A model generated the notes under the pieces. The model searched no databases, was not told the origin of the DNA, and saw only the letters and a list, made by a program, of their open reading frames with translations. From an uncultured Chitinophaga sp. (GTDB lineage Bacteria; Bacteroidota; Bacteroidia; Cytophagales; Cyclobacteriaceae), in NCBI GenBank assembly GCA_902168205.1, contig CABHOK010000006.1, positions 224,627 to 288,626 of the forward strand: DNA of 64,000 nucleotides. The letters are read 5' to 3'. How positions within the stretch are numbered: the first letter of the stretch is position 1; each line of letters opens with the position of its first letter. Below are positions 45,253 to 57,039 of this stretch, in pieces. A program made the position numbers and the translations under genes.

Positions 45253-45296
45253 TTCAAAAAAAATCCTCTGGCGAACGTCAGAGGATTTTTTTTGAA
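45253..45296. terminator. Strong bidirectional terminator
   Basis: An 18-base perfect inverted repeat (TTCAAAAAAAATCCTCTG against CAGAGGATTTTTTTTGAA) with an 8-base loop. It has A-runs on one side and T-runs on the other, so it can end transcription of the T9SS unit and also that of the facing ppk1 transcript. Confidence 0.92.
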
Positions 45297-45443
45297 TTTT
45301 GATTGAAAGATTGGGAAGATTAAAAAATTAGAAGATTGCATACCGAAGACAACTTATTCTCCAATCTTGTAATTTTATAATCTTCTAATTTTTCAATCAC
45401 ACTAATATTCCAATTTTACAATTTTCCAATCTTACAATTCTTA
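45297..45443. repeat. AT-rich block of self-complementary words
   Basis: The block is made of variants of GATT, AAGATT, AATTAGAAGATT and their complements. GATTGAAA and AAATTAGAAGATT on the left pair with AATCTTCTAATTTTTCAATC on the right (around 45378-45400). More copies of CCAATTTTACAATTTTCCAATC follow in shortened form. It lies between a terminator and the ppk1 stop codon and has no coding frame. Confidence 0.6.
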
Positions 45444-47570
45444 TCAAAAGAGCTTCGCGTCCATCACTATATCTCGGGTTACATGATAGAATTCTTTGTG
45501 GATGTTGAACGGTGGTTCTCCATTCAGTTCTTTGATCACGTACGTGCCGTCTTCCTTCATGATGTAGGAGTTGACGTTATCTTTTAAATTATAGCGAAGG
45601 TTGTTGATGGCTTGTCTCTTCAGGAAATCATCATCAAGTTGGAAGAGTGATTCAATCCTTCTGTCGAAGCTTCGTACCATGGCATCGGCACTTCCTATAT
45701 ACACTTTCGGATTTCCGGCATTGTGGAAATAATATATACGCGAGTGCTCCAGATATTCACCAACGATCGAGATAACTTCTATACTTTCACTAAGACCTTT
45801 CCGGCCGGGACGCAGGCAACACATTCCGCGAACAATAAGCTTGATCGGTACTCCGGCTTGCGATGCCAGGTATAATTCGTCAATGAGTTCTTTATCCTGG
45901 AAGGAATTCAGTTTGATTACGATACCCGATGGTATACCGTTTCTTGCATTCTCCGCCTCACGCTTCACCAGGTTACACAATTGAATGCGCATATCGCGCG
46001 GAGACGTAATCAGGTTACGATAGGTAGAAGGTTGCGAGTGCCCGGTAATTACATTAAAGAATTCCGACACATCGTTGGCGTATACCTCCTTCGTTGTAAG
46101 CAGACCGATGTCTACATACAAACGCGATGTCGACTCATTGTAGTTACCACTGGAAAGATGAACGTAACGATAAACTTTGTCGTCTTCTTCTTTGCGCACA
46201 ATCAACAACAACTTCGTATGAGTCTTTAAGCTGCTCACACCGTAGATCACGAAACAGCCGGCCTTCTGCAGTCGCTGTGCTTCACGCAAGTTATTCTCTT
46301 CATCAAAACGCGCTTTTACTTCGAACAACACGGCAACGTGCTTTCCATTTTCAGCGGCACGCAACAGTGCTGCGGTAACACGCGACTCTTTTGCTACGCG
46401 GTATATGGTAATCTTGATCGACAGTACATATGGATCATCCGCTGCTTTCTCCAGGAGCTCCAGTACGGGTTCCATGGAGTTATAGGGATGGTGTAAAAGT
46501 ATATCACGTTCTTTCAACACTTCGAACAAATCGCGACTGCCTTGCTCCGGAAAATTCAACGGTTTGATCGGTGCCGGTGGTTGCGAGCGTTTACTCTTGA
46601 ATTCTTTGTGTCCGATAATCTGCATGAGACCGTTAAATTCCAGCATGCTGTCTTTCGGAACAGAGAATATATTGTGATCATCGAGATCCCACTGAATTTT
46701 CAGCAGACGCATCATCCACGGATCCGGATTTTCTTCAACATCCAATCGCACTACACGGCCGGTTCTGCGTGTCTTCAGTTTACGCTTCAGATCTTCAAGG
46801 AAGTTTGACTCTATATCTTCACTTTCTTCGAGTGTAAAATCACCGTTACGATTTATGCGGAAAAGATTTGTACTGGCAATCTCTACATTGCGGAAGAGAT
46901 GATGGATATTGTTTCGGATGATCTCTTCGATCGGAACAAACTGAATTATATCTTCCGAAGGCAACTCATAGAATCGCGGAAGATTCTGCGGCACCTGTAT
47001 AAATGAAACTCGTTGCTGGTTCTGCGCATCGTTCGTGTTCTTCGTTACCACACCAAACAACAACCTGTTGTTCATCAACACCGGAAACGTATGGTAGTTA
47101 TCAAACACCATGGGCGTTAACATCGGGAAGATGATGTGATTGAAGTAATCATTTACCCGTTGTGTATCCTCAGGAGAGAGTTCGCTATAGGCACATATAG
47201 CAAAACCGTTCTGGTGAAAGAGCGGCTTCAGACTATTTATATAGTACTCGTTCTGATCGTTGAAGAACTTCTTCGTCTCCGCGAGTAAAAGTTTACGGAA
47301 CGGTTCTTCACGCAAACCGTTATAATCAAAACGTTCTTTATTATAGTCGAGGTAATTATACAAACTTCCTAACCGGATGGTACAGAACTCATCCAGGTTG
47401 GAGGCTGTAATGGAAAGGAACTTCAGGCGATCAAATATACTGCGGTCAATATGCTTGGCCTGCTCCAGTACTCTATAGTTAAACTTCAGCCAGCTTAGAT
47501 CACGGCTGATGTATTCACTCTCGTAAATCTGTTGTGCTATCCTATCCGAAGAAATATGTAACTCATCCAT
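45444..47570 (-). CDS. ppk1: Polyphosphate kinase 1
   Basis: PPK1 makes long polyphosphate from ATP reversibly. The 708-residue protein shows the N, H, C1 and C2 domain order. The N-terminus has ISRDLSWLKFNYRVLEQA, the two active-site histidines lie in SSLKTHTKLLLIV (autophosphorylated one) and RIYYFHNAGNPKVYIGSAD, and the C-terminal half carries HHPYNSMEPV and the ATP-site arginine region. Length and motifs fit functional PPK1. It is downstream of gyrB on the same strand, with an inverted repeat in the gap. Confidence 0.96.
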   Translation of the reverse strand: MDELHISSDRIAQQIYESEYISRDLSWLKFNYRVLEQAKHIDRSIFDRLKFLSITASNLDEFCTIRLGSLYNYLDYNKERFDYNGLREEPFRKLLLAETKKFFNDQNEYYINSLKPLFHQNGFAICAYSELSPEDTQRVNDYFNHIIFPMLTPMVFDNYHTFPVLMNNRLLFGVVTKNTNDAQNQQRVSFIQVPQNLPRFYELPSEDIIQFVPIEEIIRNNIHHLFRNVEIASTNLFRINRNGDFTLEESEDIESNFLEDLKRKLKTRRTGRVVRLDVEENPDPWMMRLLKIQWDLDDHNIFSVPKDSMLEFNGLMQIIGHKEFKSKRSQPPAPIKPLNFPEQGSRDLFEVLKERDILLHHPYNSMEPVLELLEKAADDPYVLSIKITIYRVAKESRVTAALLRAAENGKHVAVLFEVKARFDEENNLREAQRLQKAGCFVIYGVSSLKTHTKLLLIVRKEEDDKVYRYVHLSSGNYNESTSRLYVDIGLLTTKEVYANDVSEFFNVITGHSQPSTYRNLITSPRDMRIQLCNLVKREAENARNGIPSGIVIKLNSFQDKELIDELYLASQAGVPIKLIVRGMCCLRPGRKGLSESIEVISIVGEYLEHSRIYYFHNAGNPKVYIGSADAMVRSFDRRIESLFQLDDDFLKRQAINNLRYNLKDNVNSYIMKEDGTYVIKELNGEPPFNIHKEFYHVTRDIVMDAKLF

Positions 47571-47595
47571 ATCAGCAAGGTAAAAAAGTTAACGT

Positions 47596-47644
47596 TATCC
47601 GCTAACTATTTCCCTGCTATCATTCGGTTAATATTTAGCGGATA
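47596..47644. repeat. Inverted repeat between gyrB and ppk1
   Basis: TATCCGCTAA (47596-47605) is repeated in inverted form as TTAGCGGATA (47635-47644); inside it TATT pairs with AATA with small bulges. It may be the gyrB terminator, without a T-run, or a binding site controlling ppk1. Confidence 0.5.
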
Positions 47645-47668
47645 GGTATAAATAGTTTTAAATACAGA

Positions 47669-49642
<1,974 letters not shown>

Positions 49643-49643
49643 T

Positions 49644-49651
49644 CAAAAATA
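49644..49651 (-). promoter_or_regulatory. Candidate -7 box of gyrB
   Basis: The minus strand reads TATTTTTG, matching TAnnTTTG, about 20 bases before the start codon. No clear -33 TTTG is found. Confidence 0.35.
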
Positions 49652-49766
49652 AGTTTTTTTGCCTGCCACACCGCATTTTTAGAGAAAAAAAACACTGTAT
49701 TTTTTTATATGCATCAGCACCATTTTTGGCGCTTGTTTTTTGATAACTAAATCTTTAGTTTTAGCT

Positions 49767-51194
49767 ATGAATCGCATCGATGCAGCACTCTTTCCTACAT
49801 ACACGTGTCTGCTTGTTCTATGTTTCTCCTTTGCAATCGGGCAGCCTAGTATAACCCGGAATCGTAACCTTGAAGTTCCCGTATACAAGTCGCCTCAGGA
49901 CTCTGTTCGATTGGCTAATGCGAATGCGTTGTATGATAAACTTCATAACGATGAACGTGTTGATTTGAAGATACTCGACAGTGTGGAAAATCTGCGCGAT
50001 GTGCTTCGTGAACAAGCCATTCTTCGTTTTCGTATTCTTTATAAACCTTCACCTGATTTTACACCCTATGATAGTCTCACGCTAATTCGCGATCTGCGTA
50101 AAGTAAAAAGGGTAAGCATTATTGGTCTGCAATTGAAAGAACTGCCATCTATACTCTTGCGTTGCGACAGCCTTCAAAATATTGAACTTGTAAACTGCTC
50201 GATCCGTAAAATTCAAAAGCAGATCAATCAGTTACCGAGACTTACTTCTATCGCCATTCTCAACAACACGTATAAACGTCCATTAAGGTTAAGTAAAAAT
50301 GATCGCATTACGTTGCTCGCCATTCATGGTGATCATGCCAGAGCATTGCCTCGCTCCTATCGTAAGCTGAAAGCGCTTGAGACTCTTGATTTATCCAACA
50401 ATGCACTTGTAAAATTTCCGAACGGTGCCGCGCGAAACCGGAAACTAAAAGAGCTGAGTCTTCAACACAACGAACTTACCCTTCGCGATAAATTAAAGTT
50501 GCATCCGAATCTTGAAAAGCTCGCATTGCAATTCAACCGCATACAACAGGTGCCTGACCAGATCACACGCTTTCCCAACCTCACACGGCTGAGTTTAAAT
50601 CACAATCGAATCACCAATGTTACACCGGCCATAGGAAGTCTCAAAAAGTTAAAACACCTTTCCTTCTACAACAACCGGCTAACGTCTGTCCCGACAGGCG
50701 TATATGAATTGCGCTCGCTGAATGTTATTGATCTTTACTTTAACCAGATCGAAGCGATTGATGATCGCATCAGCAACTGGGATTCGCTGCAGATACTTTT
50801 CATATCGCACAACAAACTCTTGAAATTGCCGGAGAAGCTTACAACGCTACGGCTGCTGGAAGAGCTGTATGCTTACGACAATCGGCTGACGAGTATATCG
50901 GATGACATAAACCAGTTGTCTAAACTTCGCATTATATACGTTCAGAATAACTGCCTGCGACAGATACCCAATACGTTGCTGCAACTGGATTCGCTGGAGG
51001 AAATGGATTTCTCTGAAAATTATATGACCGATTTGCCGGAGACTATATTTAACTATCCCAAACTGCGATTCATCTCGCTGATGAATAATCCCTGGCGTGA
51101 AAATGTACGGCTCTTCATCGACCGAAAATCAAAAGAACTCGCCATGTATGATATCACCGTTCGTGTATCAGGACCGCGCAACAGCTTTCACTGA
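49767..51194 (+). CDS. Exported leucine-rich-repeat protein
   Basis: A 475-residue protein from the ATG at 49767 (a TTG at 49740 lies upstream in frame). A signal peptide ends near FAIGQ. From ~125 onward there are about 13 LRRs of 22-24 residues with the LxxLxLxxNxL shape, for example LEKLALQFNRIQQVP and LEELYAYDNRLTSIS. LRR proteins of this type often bind proteins at the cell surface; no LPXTG or T9SS tail is visible. The last seven bases overlap the end of the convergent PPK2 gene. Confidence 0.85.
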   Translation: MNRIDAALFPTYTCLLVLCFSFAIGQPSITRNRNLEVPVYKSPQDSVRLANANALYDKLHNDERVDLKILDSVENLRDVLREQAILRFRILYKPSPDFTPYDSLTLIRDLRKVKRVSIIGLQLKELPSILLRCDSLQNIELVNCSIRKIQKQINQLPRLTSIAILNNTYKRPLRLSKNDRITLLAIHGDHARALPRSYRKLKALETLDLSNNALVKFPNGAARNRKLKELSLQHNELTLRDKLKLHPNLEKLALQFNRIQQVPDQITRFPNLTRLSLNHNRITNVTPAIGSLKKLKHLSFYNNRLTSVPTGVYELRSLNVIDLYFNQIEAIDDRISNWDSLQILFISHNKLLKLPEKLTTLRLLEELYAYDNRLTSISDDINQLSKLRIIYVQNNCLRQIPNTLLQLDSLEEMDFSENYMTDLPETIFNYPKLRFISLMNNPWRENVRLFIDRKSKELAMYDITVRVSGPRNSFH

Positions 51195-52123
51195 TCTTTC
51201 TTTTTAGGTGATCGGGGTGTGGATTCTTTCTCGGCCAGCAATTGCACTTTTGCTTTTTCAAGTTCTGCTTTCTGCGCTTCGGTAACGGATGGATATTCGA
51301 TGCTGAGTGCCTGAAATTGTTTGTAAAGTATAGATACCATGGCGAGCCGTGCATACCATTTATCGTCGGCAGGTATTACAAACCAGGGTGCATGTTCAGT
51401 TGATGTGGCCCGCAGTGCATCTTCGTATGCTTTTTGGTAATCATTCCAATACGCGCGTTCTTTCAGATCGCCCAGGGAGAACTTCCAGTTTTTGGTGGGA
51501 TTATCGATGCGTTCGAGAAATCGTTTCTTCTGTTCTTTTTTGGACACGTGTAAAAAGAATTTGAGAATGATGGTTCCGTTCTCATGCAGGTTCTTCTCAA
51601 ATCGTCTGATCTGTTTATACCGCTGCTTCCAGAAGTGCTTATCGATATCCTCAACGGATTGAATGCCCGGAAGATTTTCGTTGAGTATATATTCCGGGTG
51701 TACTTTGGTGATGAGTACATTTTCGTAATGCGAACGATTATGAATGGCAATCTCGCCCCGTGCGGGCAACGCCAGATTGTGTCGCCATAAGTAATAGTGA
51801 TCGAGTTCCGTTGACGATGGAGTTTTGAAACTATATACGCGCACCCCGGTGGGATTCAATCCCGACAGCATGTGTTTGATGGCACTGTCTTTACCGGCAG
51901 CATCCATCGCCTGCAGGATGATCAGTACGCTAAAGCGGTTGTGCGCATAGAGTTTGTCCTGTATCTCGGCCAGGTGTTCCAATCCCTGCGCCAGCAATTG
52001 CTGGGCTTCGTCTTTGGTGATAGCCTCTCCGTTGTAAGCCGTATCACAATCCGACAGCTTGAATTTCTTACCCGGCTTTACGAGCAGTTTTTTGAATTGT
52101 ACAGCGACTTCTTCGGATACCAT
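51188..52123 (-). CDS. PPK2 family polyphosphate:nucleotide phosphotransferase
   Basis: A 311-residue P-loop kinase that moves phosphate between polyphosphate and nucleotides. The Walker A loop is LQAMDAAGKDSAIKH, the Walker B-type motif is IHNRSHYENVL, and the lid region carries paired arginines (ERIDNPTKNWKF). The sequence fits class III PPK2 (usually favouring AMP/ADP to ATP), as the NRSHYE motif and length indicate, but class is inferred. A lysine-rich C-terminal tail (SPKKKDQ) follows. With ppk1 and ppx it completes a polyphosphate set. Confidence 0.92.
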   Translation of the reverse strand: MVSEEVAVQFKKLLVKPGKKFKLSDCDTAYNGEAITKDEAQQLLAQGLEHLAEIQDKLYAHNRFSVLIILQAMDAAGKDSAIKHMLSGLNPTGVRVYSFKTPSSTELDHYYLWRHNLALPARGEIAIHNRSHYENVLITKVHPEYILNENLPGIQSVEDIDKHFWKQRYKQIRRFEKNLHENGTIILKFFLHVSKKEQKKRFLERIDNPTKNWKFSLGDLKERAYWNDYQKAYEDALRATSTEHAPWFVIPADDKWYARLAMVSILYKQFQALSIEYPSVTEAQKAELEKAKVQLLAEKESTPRSPKKKDQ

Positions 52124-52188
52124 GGTGTGAGCAGGTTAATAACAGGAAGTTAGCTATTATTAGTATAACTATACTTGTCCTGTATCGG

Positions 52189-52557
52189 TTAGAATTGTCG
52201 TGAACGCAGCATTACCAGCGTGCAGGCTTCCAGCGCTTCGATTCCTTTATCCTCGGCCATTTTTTCGAACTCATCGTTCTCGGTACCGGGATTGAAAATG
52301 ATGCGCTTGGGGTTGAGCCCCAATATATAGTCATACCATTCCGGCTGGCGTTGCGGGCCTATATATAGCGTTACGGTATCAACGTTATCAATCTTCGGCT
52401 TATCTTTTATATCGAGGATCTTGCTTCCGAACACCTCACCTGTTTTTATACCGAGCGGAACGAATTCGTTTTTATACTCGGTAAGCATGGACGCCGCCAG
52501 GTACGCATACCGTGACGGATTATCAGTTGCCCCTATAATTACGGTCTTCTTACTCAT
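52189..52557 (-). CDS. CoA-binding protein (YccU-like)
   Basis: A 122-residue Rossmann-fold protein with the CoA_binding_2 pattern: VIIGATDNPSRYAYLAASM at the start and NPKRIIFNPGTEND in the second half. Family members bind coenzyme A or a nucleotide with unknown cellular role. It lies 17 bases downstream of the FAD dehydrogenase gene on the same strand, so they are probably cotranscribed. Confidence 0.9.
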   Translation of the reverse strand: MSKKTVIIGATDNPSRYAYLAASMLTEYKNEFVPLGIKTGEVFGSKILDIKDKPKIDNVDTVTLYIGPQRQPEWYDYILGLNPKRIIFNPGTENDEFEKMAEDKGIEALEACTLVMLRSRQF

Positions 52558-52574
52558 CGTTTTTCAAATTCAAT

Positions 52575-54149
52575 TCATGACTTGTTCGTTATTCTGGCGA
52601 ATGCTGCTTCGGCACATCGCTCGCCATCCATCGCTGCTGATACAATTCCGCCCGCATAGCCTGCGCCTTCGCCACATGGAAACAGATTTTTGATCTGCGG
52701 ATGTTCCAGTGTGTCTTTATCGCGCGGAATCTTTACCGGTGATGATGTACGGCTCTCGACACCTACAATTTGTGCATCGTTGGTAAGATAACCCTTCATA
52801 CGGGTGCCAAAGTTCCGGAAGCCCTGCTGCAACGCCTGGGCTATCCTTTTGGGAAGCACTTCGCGCATCTCTACAGAAGCAAGTCCCGGTTGGTACGATG
52901 TTTCCGGCAATGATGACGAAACTCGCTTATCAACAAAATCCACAAGCCGTTGTGCCGGAGCCAGTTGTGTACCTCCTGCTATCACACAAGCTTTTTGCTC
53001 GATAGCCGATTGAAAAATCATGCCTGCCAGTGCTCCGTGCTTTGCATACTCTTTGAAATCATTTTCATCAACGGCTACAACAATACCGGAGTTTGCAAAC
53101 TTCGAATCTCTGCGCGAAGGACTCATGCCGTTTACAACAATTTCGCCCGGTGCTGTTGCTGCTGGTACTATAAATCCACCGGGGCACATGCAGAATGAAA
53201 ATACACCGCGATCTTGTCCTTCAATGTTTGCCTGATGTACCAATGCGTATGATGATGCCGGTAAATATGGACCGCGATCGCCTGTGCAATGATATTGTAT
53301 CTGGTCGATCAGTATCTGCGGATGTTCAACGCGAACGCCTAACGCAAAAGGCTTCGCTTCAATAAGTATATTATGCTGATGAAGGAGATGAAATATATCT
53401 CTGGCCGAATGTCCGGTAGCGAGAATTACCGCTTCACCCTCTACCCGATCACCATTCTGAAGAACAACGCCTTTTATTGTTTCATCTTTCAGAATAAGAT
53501 CAACAACTTTTGTATTAAAATATACCTCGCCTCCTGCATCCTGTATACTTTGACGAAGTTCTGCCACCAGCTTTGGTAATTTATTCGTACCTATATGCGG
53601 ATGCGCATCGAACAGAATTTCTTCTTTTGCACCATGTGCTACCATAATCTCCAGTATCCTGCGTATATCTCCGCGCTTCTTCGAGCGGGTATATAGTTTA
53701 CCATCAGAATAGGTACCGGCACCGCCTTCACCAAAACAGTAATTTGACTCCGGATTTACGAAATGATCTTTGTTTATCGCAGCAAGATCTCTGCGTCTGG
53801 CCTGTACATCAGCACCACGCTCGAGTACAATTGGTTTTACACCGAGCTCGATCAATCGCAGTGCTGCGAATAATCCTGCTGGTCCGCTGCCCACTATAAT
53901 TATCTGTTGCTTGTTGCCAACCTGCTGGTAGGTTGTAGTAGCTGTCGGTGATTTTTTTTCGGAAGGAGAAAGCAATTCACATTGCACTCTAACCACAACG
54001 TTGCGCGAGCGTGCATCGATGGAACGTTTTACCGGCTGCACATATACATCGCCATCTTTTTTCAAACCAAGCTTTTTGTAGAGCAAGGTCTCAAATTGTT
54101 CTTCGTTAAACGCCTCTGCAGGCGAAAGCACTAATTCTACTGTCTTCAT
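52575..54149 (-). CDS. FAD-dependent dehydrogenase (COG2509)
   Basis: A 524-residue flavoprotein of a large uncharacterised family. An N-terminal domain (~1-85) precedes the FAD site IIIVGSGPAGLFAALRLIELG and the ERGADVQARRRD segment; then come YCFGEGGAGTYSDGKLYTR, the GxGGAG hallmark, and GEGAGYAGGIVSAAMDG near the end, which closes the FAD pocket. Cysteines in the central part are few. The reaction is unknown; the domain order is the same as in the family's other members. Confidence 0.9.
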   Translation of the reverse strand: MKTVELVLSPAEAFNEEQFETLLYKKLGLKKDGDVYVQPVKRSIDARSRNVVVRVQCELLSPSEKKSPTATTTYQQVGNKQQIIIVGSGPAGLFAALRLIELGVKPIVLERGADVQARRRDLAAINKDHFVNPESNYCFGEGGAGTYSDGKLYTRSKKRGDIRRILEIMVAHGAKEEILFDAHPHIGTNKLPKLVAELRQSIQDAGGEVYFNTKVVDLILKDETIKGVVLQNGDRVEGEAVILATGHSARDIFHLLHQHNILIEAKPFALGVRVEHPQILIDQIQYHCTGDRGPYLPASSYALVHQANIEGQDRGVFSFCMCPGGFIVPAATAPGEIVVNGMSPSRRDSKFANSGIVVAVDENDFKEYAKHGALAGMIFQSAIEQKACVIAGGTQLAPAQRLVDFVDKRVSSSLPETSYQPGLASVEMREVLPKRIAQALQQGFRNFGTRMKGYLTNDAQIVGVESRTSSPVKIPRDKDTLEHPQIKNLFPCGEGAGYAGGIVSAAMDGERCAEAAFARITNKS

Positions 54150-54212
54150 ATATACGGAAGGTTTTTATCCTTCAATGATTGTTATGCAAAGATATAATGC
54201 TTCAGCTAAACT

Positions 54213-56003
54213 TTACTTCACGAACGAGAAGACATTGCCAAAATTGAGTCCGAAGTGAAATGCTGTAGACAGCTTGGATTGATTAAGATCTTCGAAGTAA
54301 CTGGCAAATGCCGGATCGACATCAAAGCTGCGGTAGCCTATACCACACGAAGCAAAAGTATCAATCGTAAACCCGCTCCGGTTGTTCCTGCGCATAATGC
54401 GATAGCCGAGCAGTGGCCCCCACTCAATGCGCTGTTCCACCGAATTGAACGTAAATAAATTATCCGGATTATTGTTGATCGGCTGATTAACAAAATGCCC
54501 GAGGTTGGTAAAACGTATCTCGTGACCAAAGTACCACATGCCCACTTTCATGGCATTATAAAATTTCTGCTTGATGCTGATGCTATACCCACGCTCAAAT
54601 TGTTTGTTGGGTGTAATATTAAGATCGGCTGTGAAGAATGGATCGCGTATACCGACAAATTCAAACTCATGTCCTAAACGCTCCTGTTGATAGAACTCCA
54701 CTCCGAACGGAAGTCGCCCAACAGCAAGCCATATCGGGTTGGAGCTCATGATCACACCATGAAACTCATTTCCTTTTTCACGAAAGTAATTGAAGCCACG
54801 TGCCTTGGCTTTTGAGCGATGTGTACTCTTGGTAGCAAGCTGCACGATCTCCTTCCCTAACTTCTGATCTTCGTAATACGGACGATAGTACCCTGAGAGT
54901 CTTCCGTCTGTCTCATATATCTCCCACGTTCCCGTCTTCAGTTCACCATCATAAGCGCCTTTGGTTTGCAGGCTTCCGTTGGGAAAGTAGCCGCGATATA
55001 TACCTTTATCATTTGCATAGTCGCTCTCGCCTTCGCGCTTTCCATCTTCATAGTAAAACATCCATTTACCCTGGCGCTTTCCATCCTGTATCTGTCCTTT
55101 TACTTTCAGTTTACCACTGGTATAGTACTCGCGATACTCACCTGTTCCTTTGTCGAATGTAGCTTCGCTTTTTATAGTACCATCGGTGTTAAGTGTTTTC
55201 CAATAGCCGTTCTTTTTTCCCCCGGTATATTCTCCGGATGATCGCACGGTTCCATTCTCAAAATAATACTCCCACGGGCCGGCAGGTTGATCCTGTATAT
55301 ACTTACCTTTAGACGAAATTTTACCTGAAGGAAAATACGTTATCCACTCACCATGTTTCTTTCCGTTGTCGTAGTCGCCTTCGCTTTCCAGGGCACCATC
55401 TTCGGTGAAGTATTTCCAATGACCGGTATTCTTTGAGCCTGTCTTCGGACCTTCGCCCAATACTTTGCCGGAGTGATAATACTCGGTATACCTTCCAAAG
55501 TCATCCGTATAGTCTATCTCTCCTTTCAGCGTTCCATCTTCAAAGTAATTTTTCCAGATGCCGATGCGCTTGCTGTCTTTATAAGATCCTATTTCTTTTA
55601 CCTGTCCGTTCTCATAGTATGATTTCCATTCGCCCTGGCGGTCTTTGCCATTCACAATGCCCTCCATACTTTTCTGGCCGCTTTCATAGAAGTACTCCCA
55701 CAAACCATAGTTGGCGCTTTTAAAAAGAATGCCGCGCATTTTGAGTTTACCCGTTTCGTAGTAAAACTCCCACACGCCAGCGGTCTCGTTGTTTTCGAAT
55801 TGTCCTTTGGATTCTGTTGTGCCGTTGAGGTAGTACGACTGATACTTGCCATGCGCGATGTTACGCACGGTATCTTTTACCTGGTATATTTCCTTGATGT
55901 GCTTACGCTCAGGATCGTGATACGTTTTGCGCGTGAAGCCCTGACCTATAACAAGCGTTTTACCTGCCGAAAGGAATAGTAGAATTAGAAGGAGTCTTTT
56001 CAC
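54213..56003 (-). CDS. MORN-like (YwqK) repeat protein fused to an outer-membrane barrel domain
   Basis: A 596-residue protein, start taken at GTG 56003 because it opens a good signal peptide (MKRLLLILLFLSAGKT); no ATG occurs near. Residues ~60-370 hold about 13 units of 22-25 residues of the shape WxxYYExGxLKxxGxYxxGKxxG, seen in 'toxin-antitoxin YwqK antitoxin' and MORN proteins. The last ~180 residues (from GFNYFREKGNEFHGVIMSS) are beta-strand-rich with RIEWGPLLGYRIM and end in NVFSFVK, like an outer-membrane barrel. Database names mentioning antitoxin are therefore misleading here. It may be a surface-exposed repeat domain on a membrane anchor. Confidence 0.8.
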   Translation of the reverse strand: MKRLLLILLFLSAGKTLVIGQGFTRKTYHDPERKHIKEIYQVKDTVRNIAHGKYQSYYLNGTTESKGQFENNETAGVWEFYYETGKLKMRGILFKSANYGLWEYFYESGQKSMEGIVNGKDRQGEWKSYYENGQVKEIGSYKDSKRIGIWKNYFEDGTLKGEIDYTDDFGRYTEYYHSGKVLGEGPKTGSKNTGHWKYFTEDGALESEGDYDNGKKHGEWITYFPSGKISSKGKYIQDQPAGPWEYYFENGTVRSSGEYTGGKKNGYWKTLNTDGTIKSEATFDKGTGEYREYYTSGKLKVKGQIQDGKRQGKWMFYYEDGKREGESDYANDKGIYRGYFPNGSLQTKGAYDGELKTGTWEIYETDGRLSGYYRPYYEDQKLGKEIVQLATKSTHRSKAKARGFNYFREKGNEFHGVIMSSNPIWLAVGRLPFGVEFYQQERLGHEFEFVGIRDPFFTADLNITPNKQFERGYSISIKQKFYNAMKVGMWYFGHEIRFTNLGHFVNQPINNNPDNLFTFNSVEQRIEWGPLLGYRIMRRNNRSGFTIDTFASCGIGYRSFDVDPAFASYFEDLNQSKLSTAFHFGLNFGNVFSFVK

Positions 56004-56108
56004 AAGCAGGCGTTCAAACTGCGCCTCAAAGATACAAATAAAGCAACACACCGGACAGGGTGCTCAATCGCCCCCTAACCACTTCATTGCTAATAATTTA
56101 CTTATTAA

Positions 56109-56945
56109 TTACTCGTGCGAACGAAAGACTACCAGGTCGGTTTCGTTGGTATCGCCATTAAACATTTTAGCCTGGTAGTAGAGTTTGGAATGAGGTGGTA
56201 CACTGCGTGTAAGCCATACGTTTCCTCCAATCACGCTGTGGTGACCGATTACCGTTTCACCTCCCAATATAGTAGCACCGGCATATACCACCACATGGTC
56301 TTCCAGCGTGGGATGTCGCTTTCGTGACGCATCTTCTTTGTTTACGCTCAACGCCCCTAGTGTAACGCCCTGGTATATCTTTACAAAGTTACCAATCACG
56401 GTAGTCTCCCCAATTACTACACCGGTACCGTGGTCAATACAAAAATGTCTGCCGATAGAAGCACCGGGGTGAATGTCAACTCCGGTTTTACTGTGCGCAT
56501 GTTCGGTGATGATGCGCGGTATTTCTTTTATACCCTGCTTTAACAACTGGTGGGCTATACGATAGGCGGCAATGGCGTAGAAGCCGGGATAGGTACGCAC
56601 CACCTCGCTCTTGCTTTTGGCAGCAGGGTCGCCTTCAAACATCGCGGTAACATCTTCTTCGATCATGCTGTGTATCTCTGGCAAGGCATCGAAGAATTTC
56701 TCAGCCAGGGCCGCGGCATTGTGGGTACCGGAAGCCGGATTGTTTCGAAGTAACTTTTCAAGATCGGATCGAAGTTTCTCCATCAACCGCATGAAGTCAT
56801 CTTCTGACAAATGCGCCAATTGAGAGAAGTCAGCAAACAACGCGCTCAGTAATTCAACAAAGAACTGCGACACCTCTGCCGGTGCCGGGCACGTAGGACA
56901 TGCCTGATGAGACTGATACAGTTTTTTTAGAAACGACTTATCCAT
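56109..56945 (-). CDS. Serine O-acetyltransferase
   Basis: The first enzyme of cysteine synthesis, making O-acetylserine from serine and acetyl-CoA. The ATG at 56945 gives 278 residues; an earlier in-frame codon adds an unlikely tail. The N-terminal helical domain is followed by left-handed beta-helix hexapeptides, with VDIHPGASIGRHFCIDHGTG (catalytic Asp-His), VVIGETTVIGNFVKIYQGVT and the glycine-rich loop GATILGGETVIGHHSVIGG. The longer N-terminus containing CPTCPAPAEV is like the EpsC/SatA type. Feedback inhibition by cysteine is usual. The cysteine synthase gene is not nearby. Confidence 0.93.
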   Translation of the reverse strand: MDKSFLKKLYQSHQACPTCPAPAEVSQFFVELLSALFADFSQLAHLSEDDFMRLMEKLRSDLEKLLRNNPASGTHNAAALAEKFFDALPEIHSMIEEDVTAMFEGDPAAKSKSEVVRTYPGFYAIAAYRIAHQLLKQGIKEIPRIITEHAHSKTGVDIHPGASIGRHFCIDHGTGVVIGETTVIGNFVKIYQGVTLGALSVNKEDASRKRHPTLEDHVVVYAGATILGGETVIGHHSVIGGNVWLTRSVPPHSKLYYQAKMFNGDTNETDLVVFRSHE

Positions 56946-57039
56946 GTATAAAAATCTGGTGGTGATTTTCTTCGTATAAACACACAATGTTGCTATAACG
57001 TGTTTTACAGATTTTTTGATTGGCCGGAGCTCAAAATAG

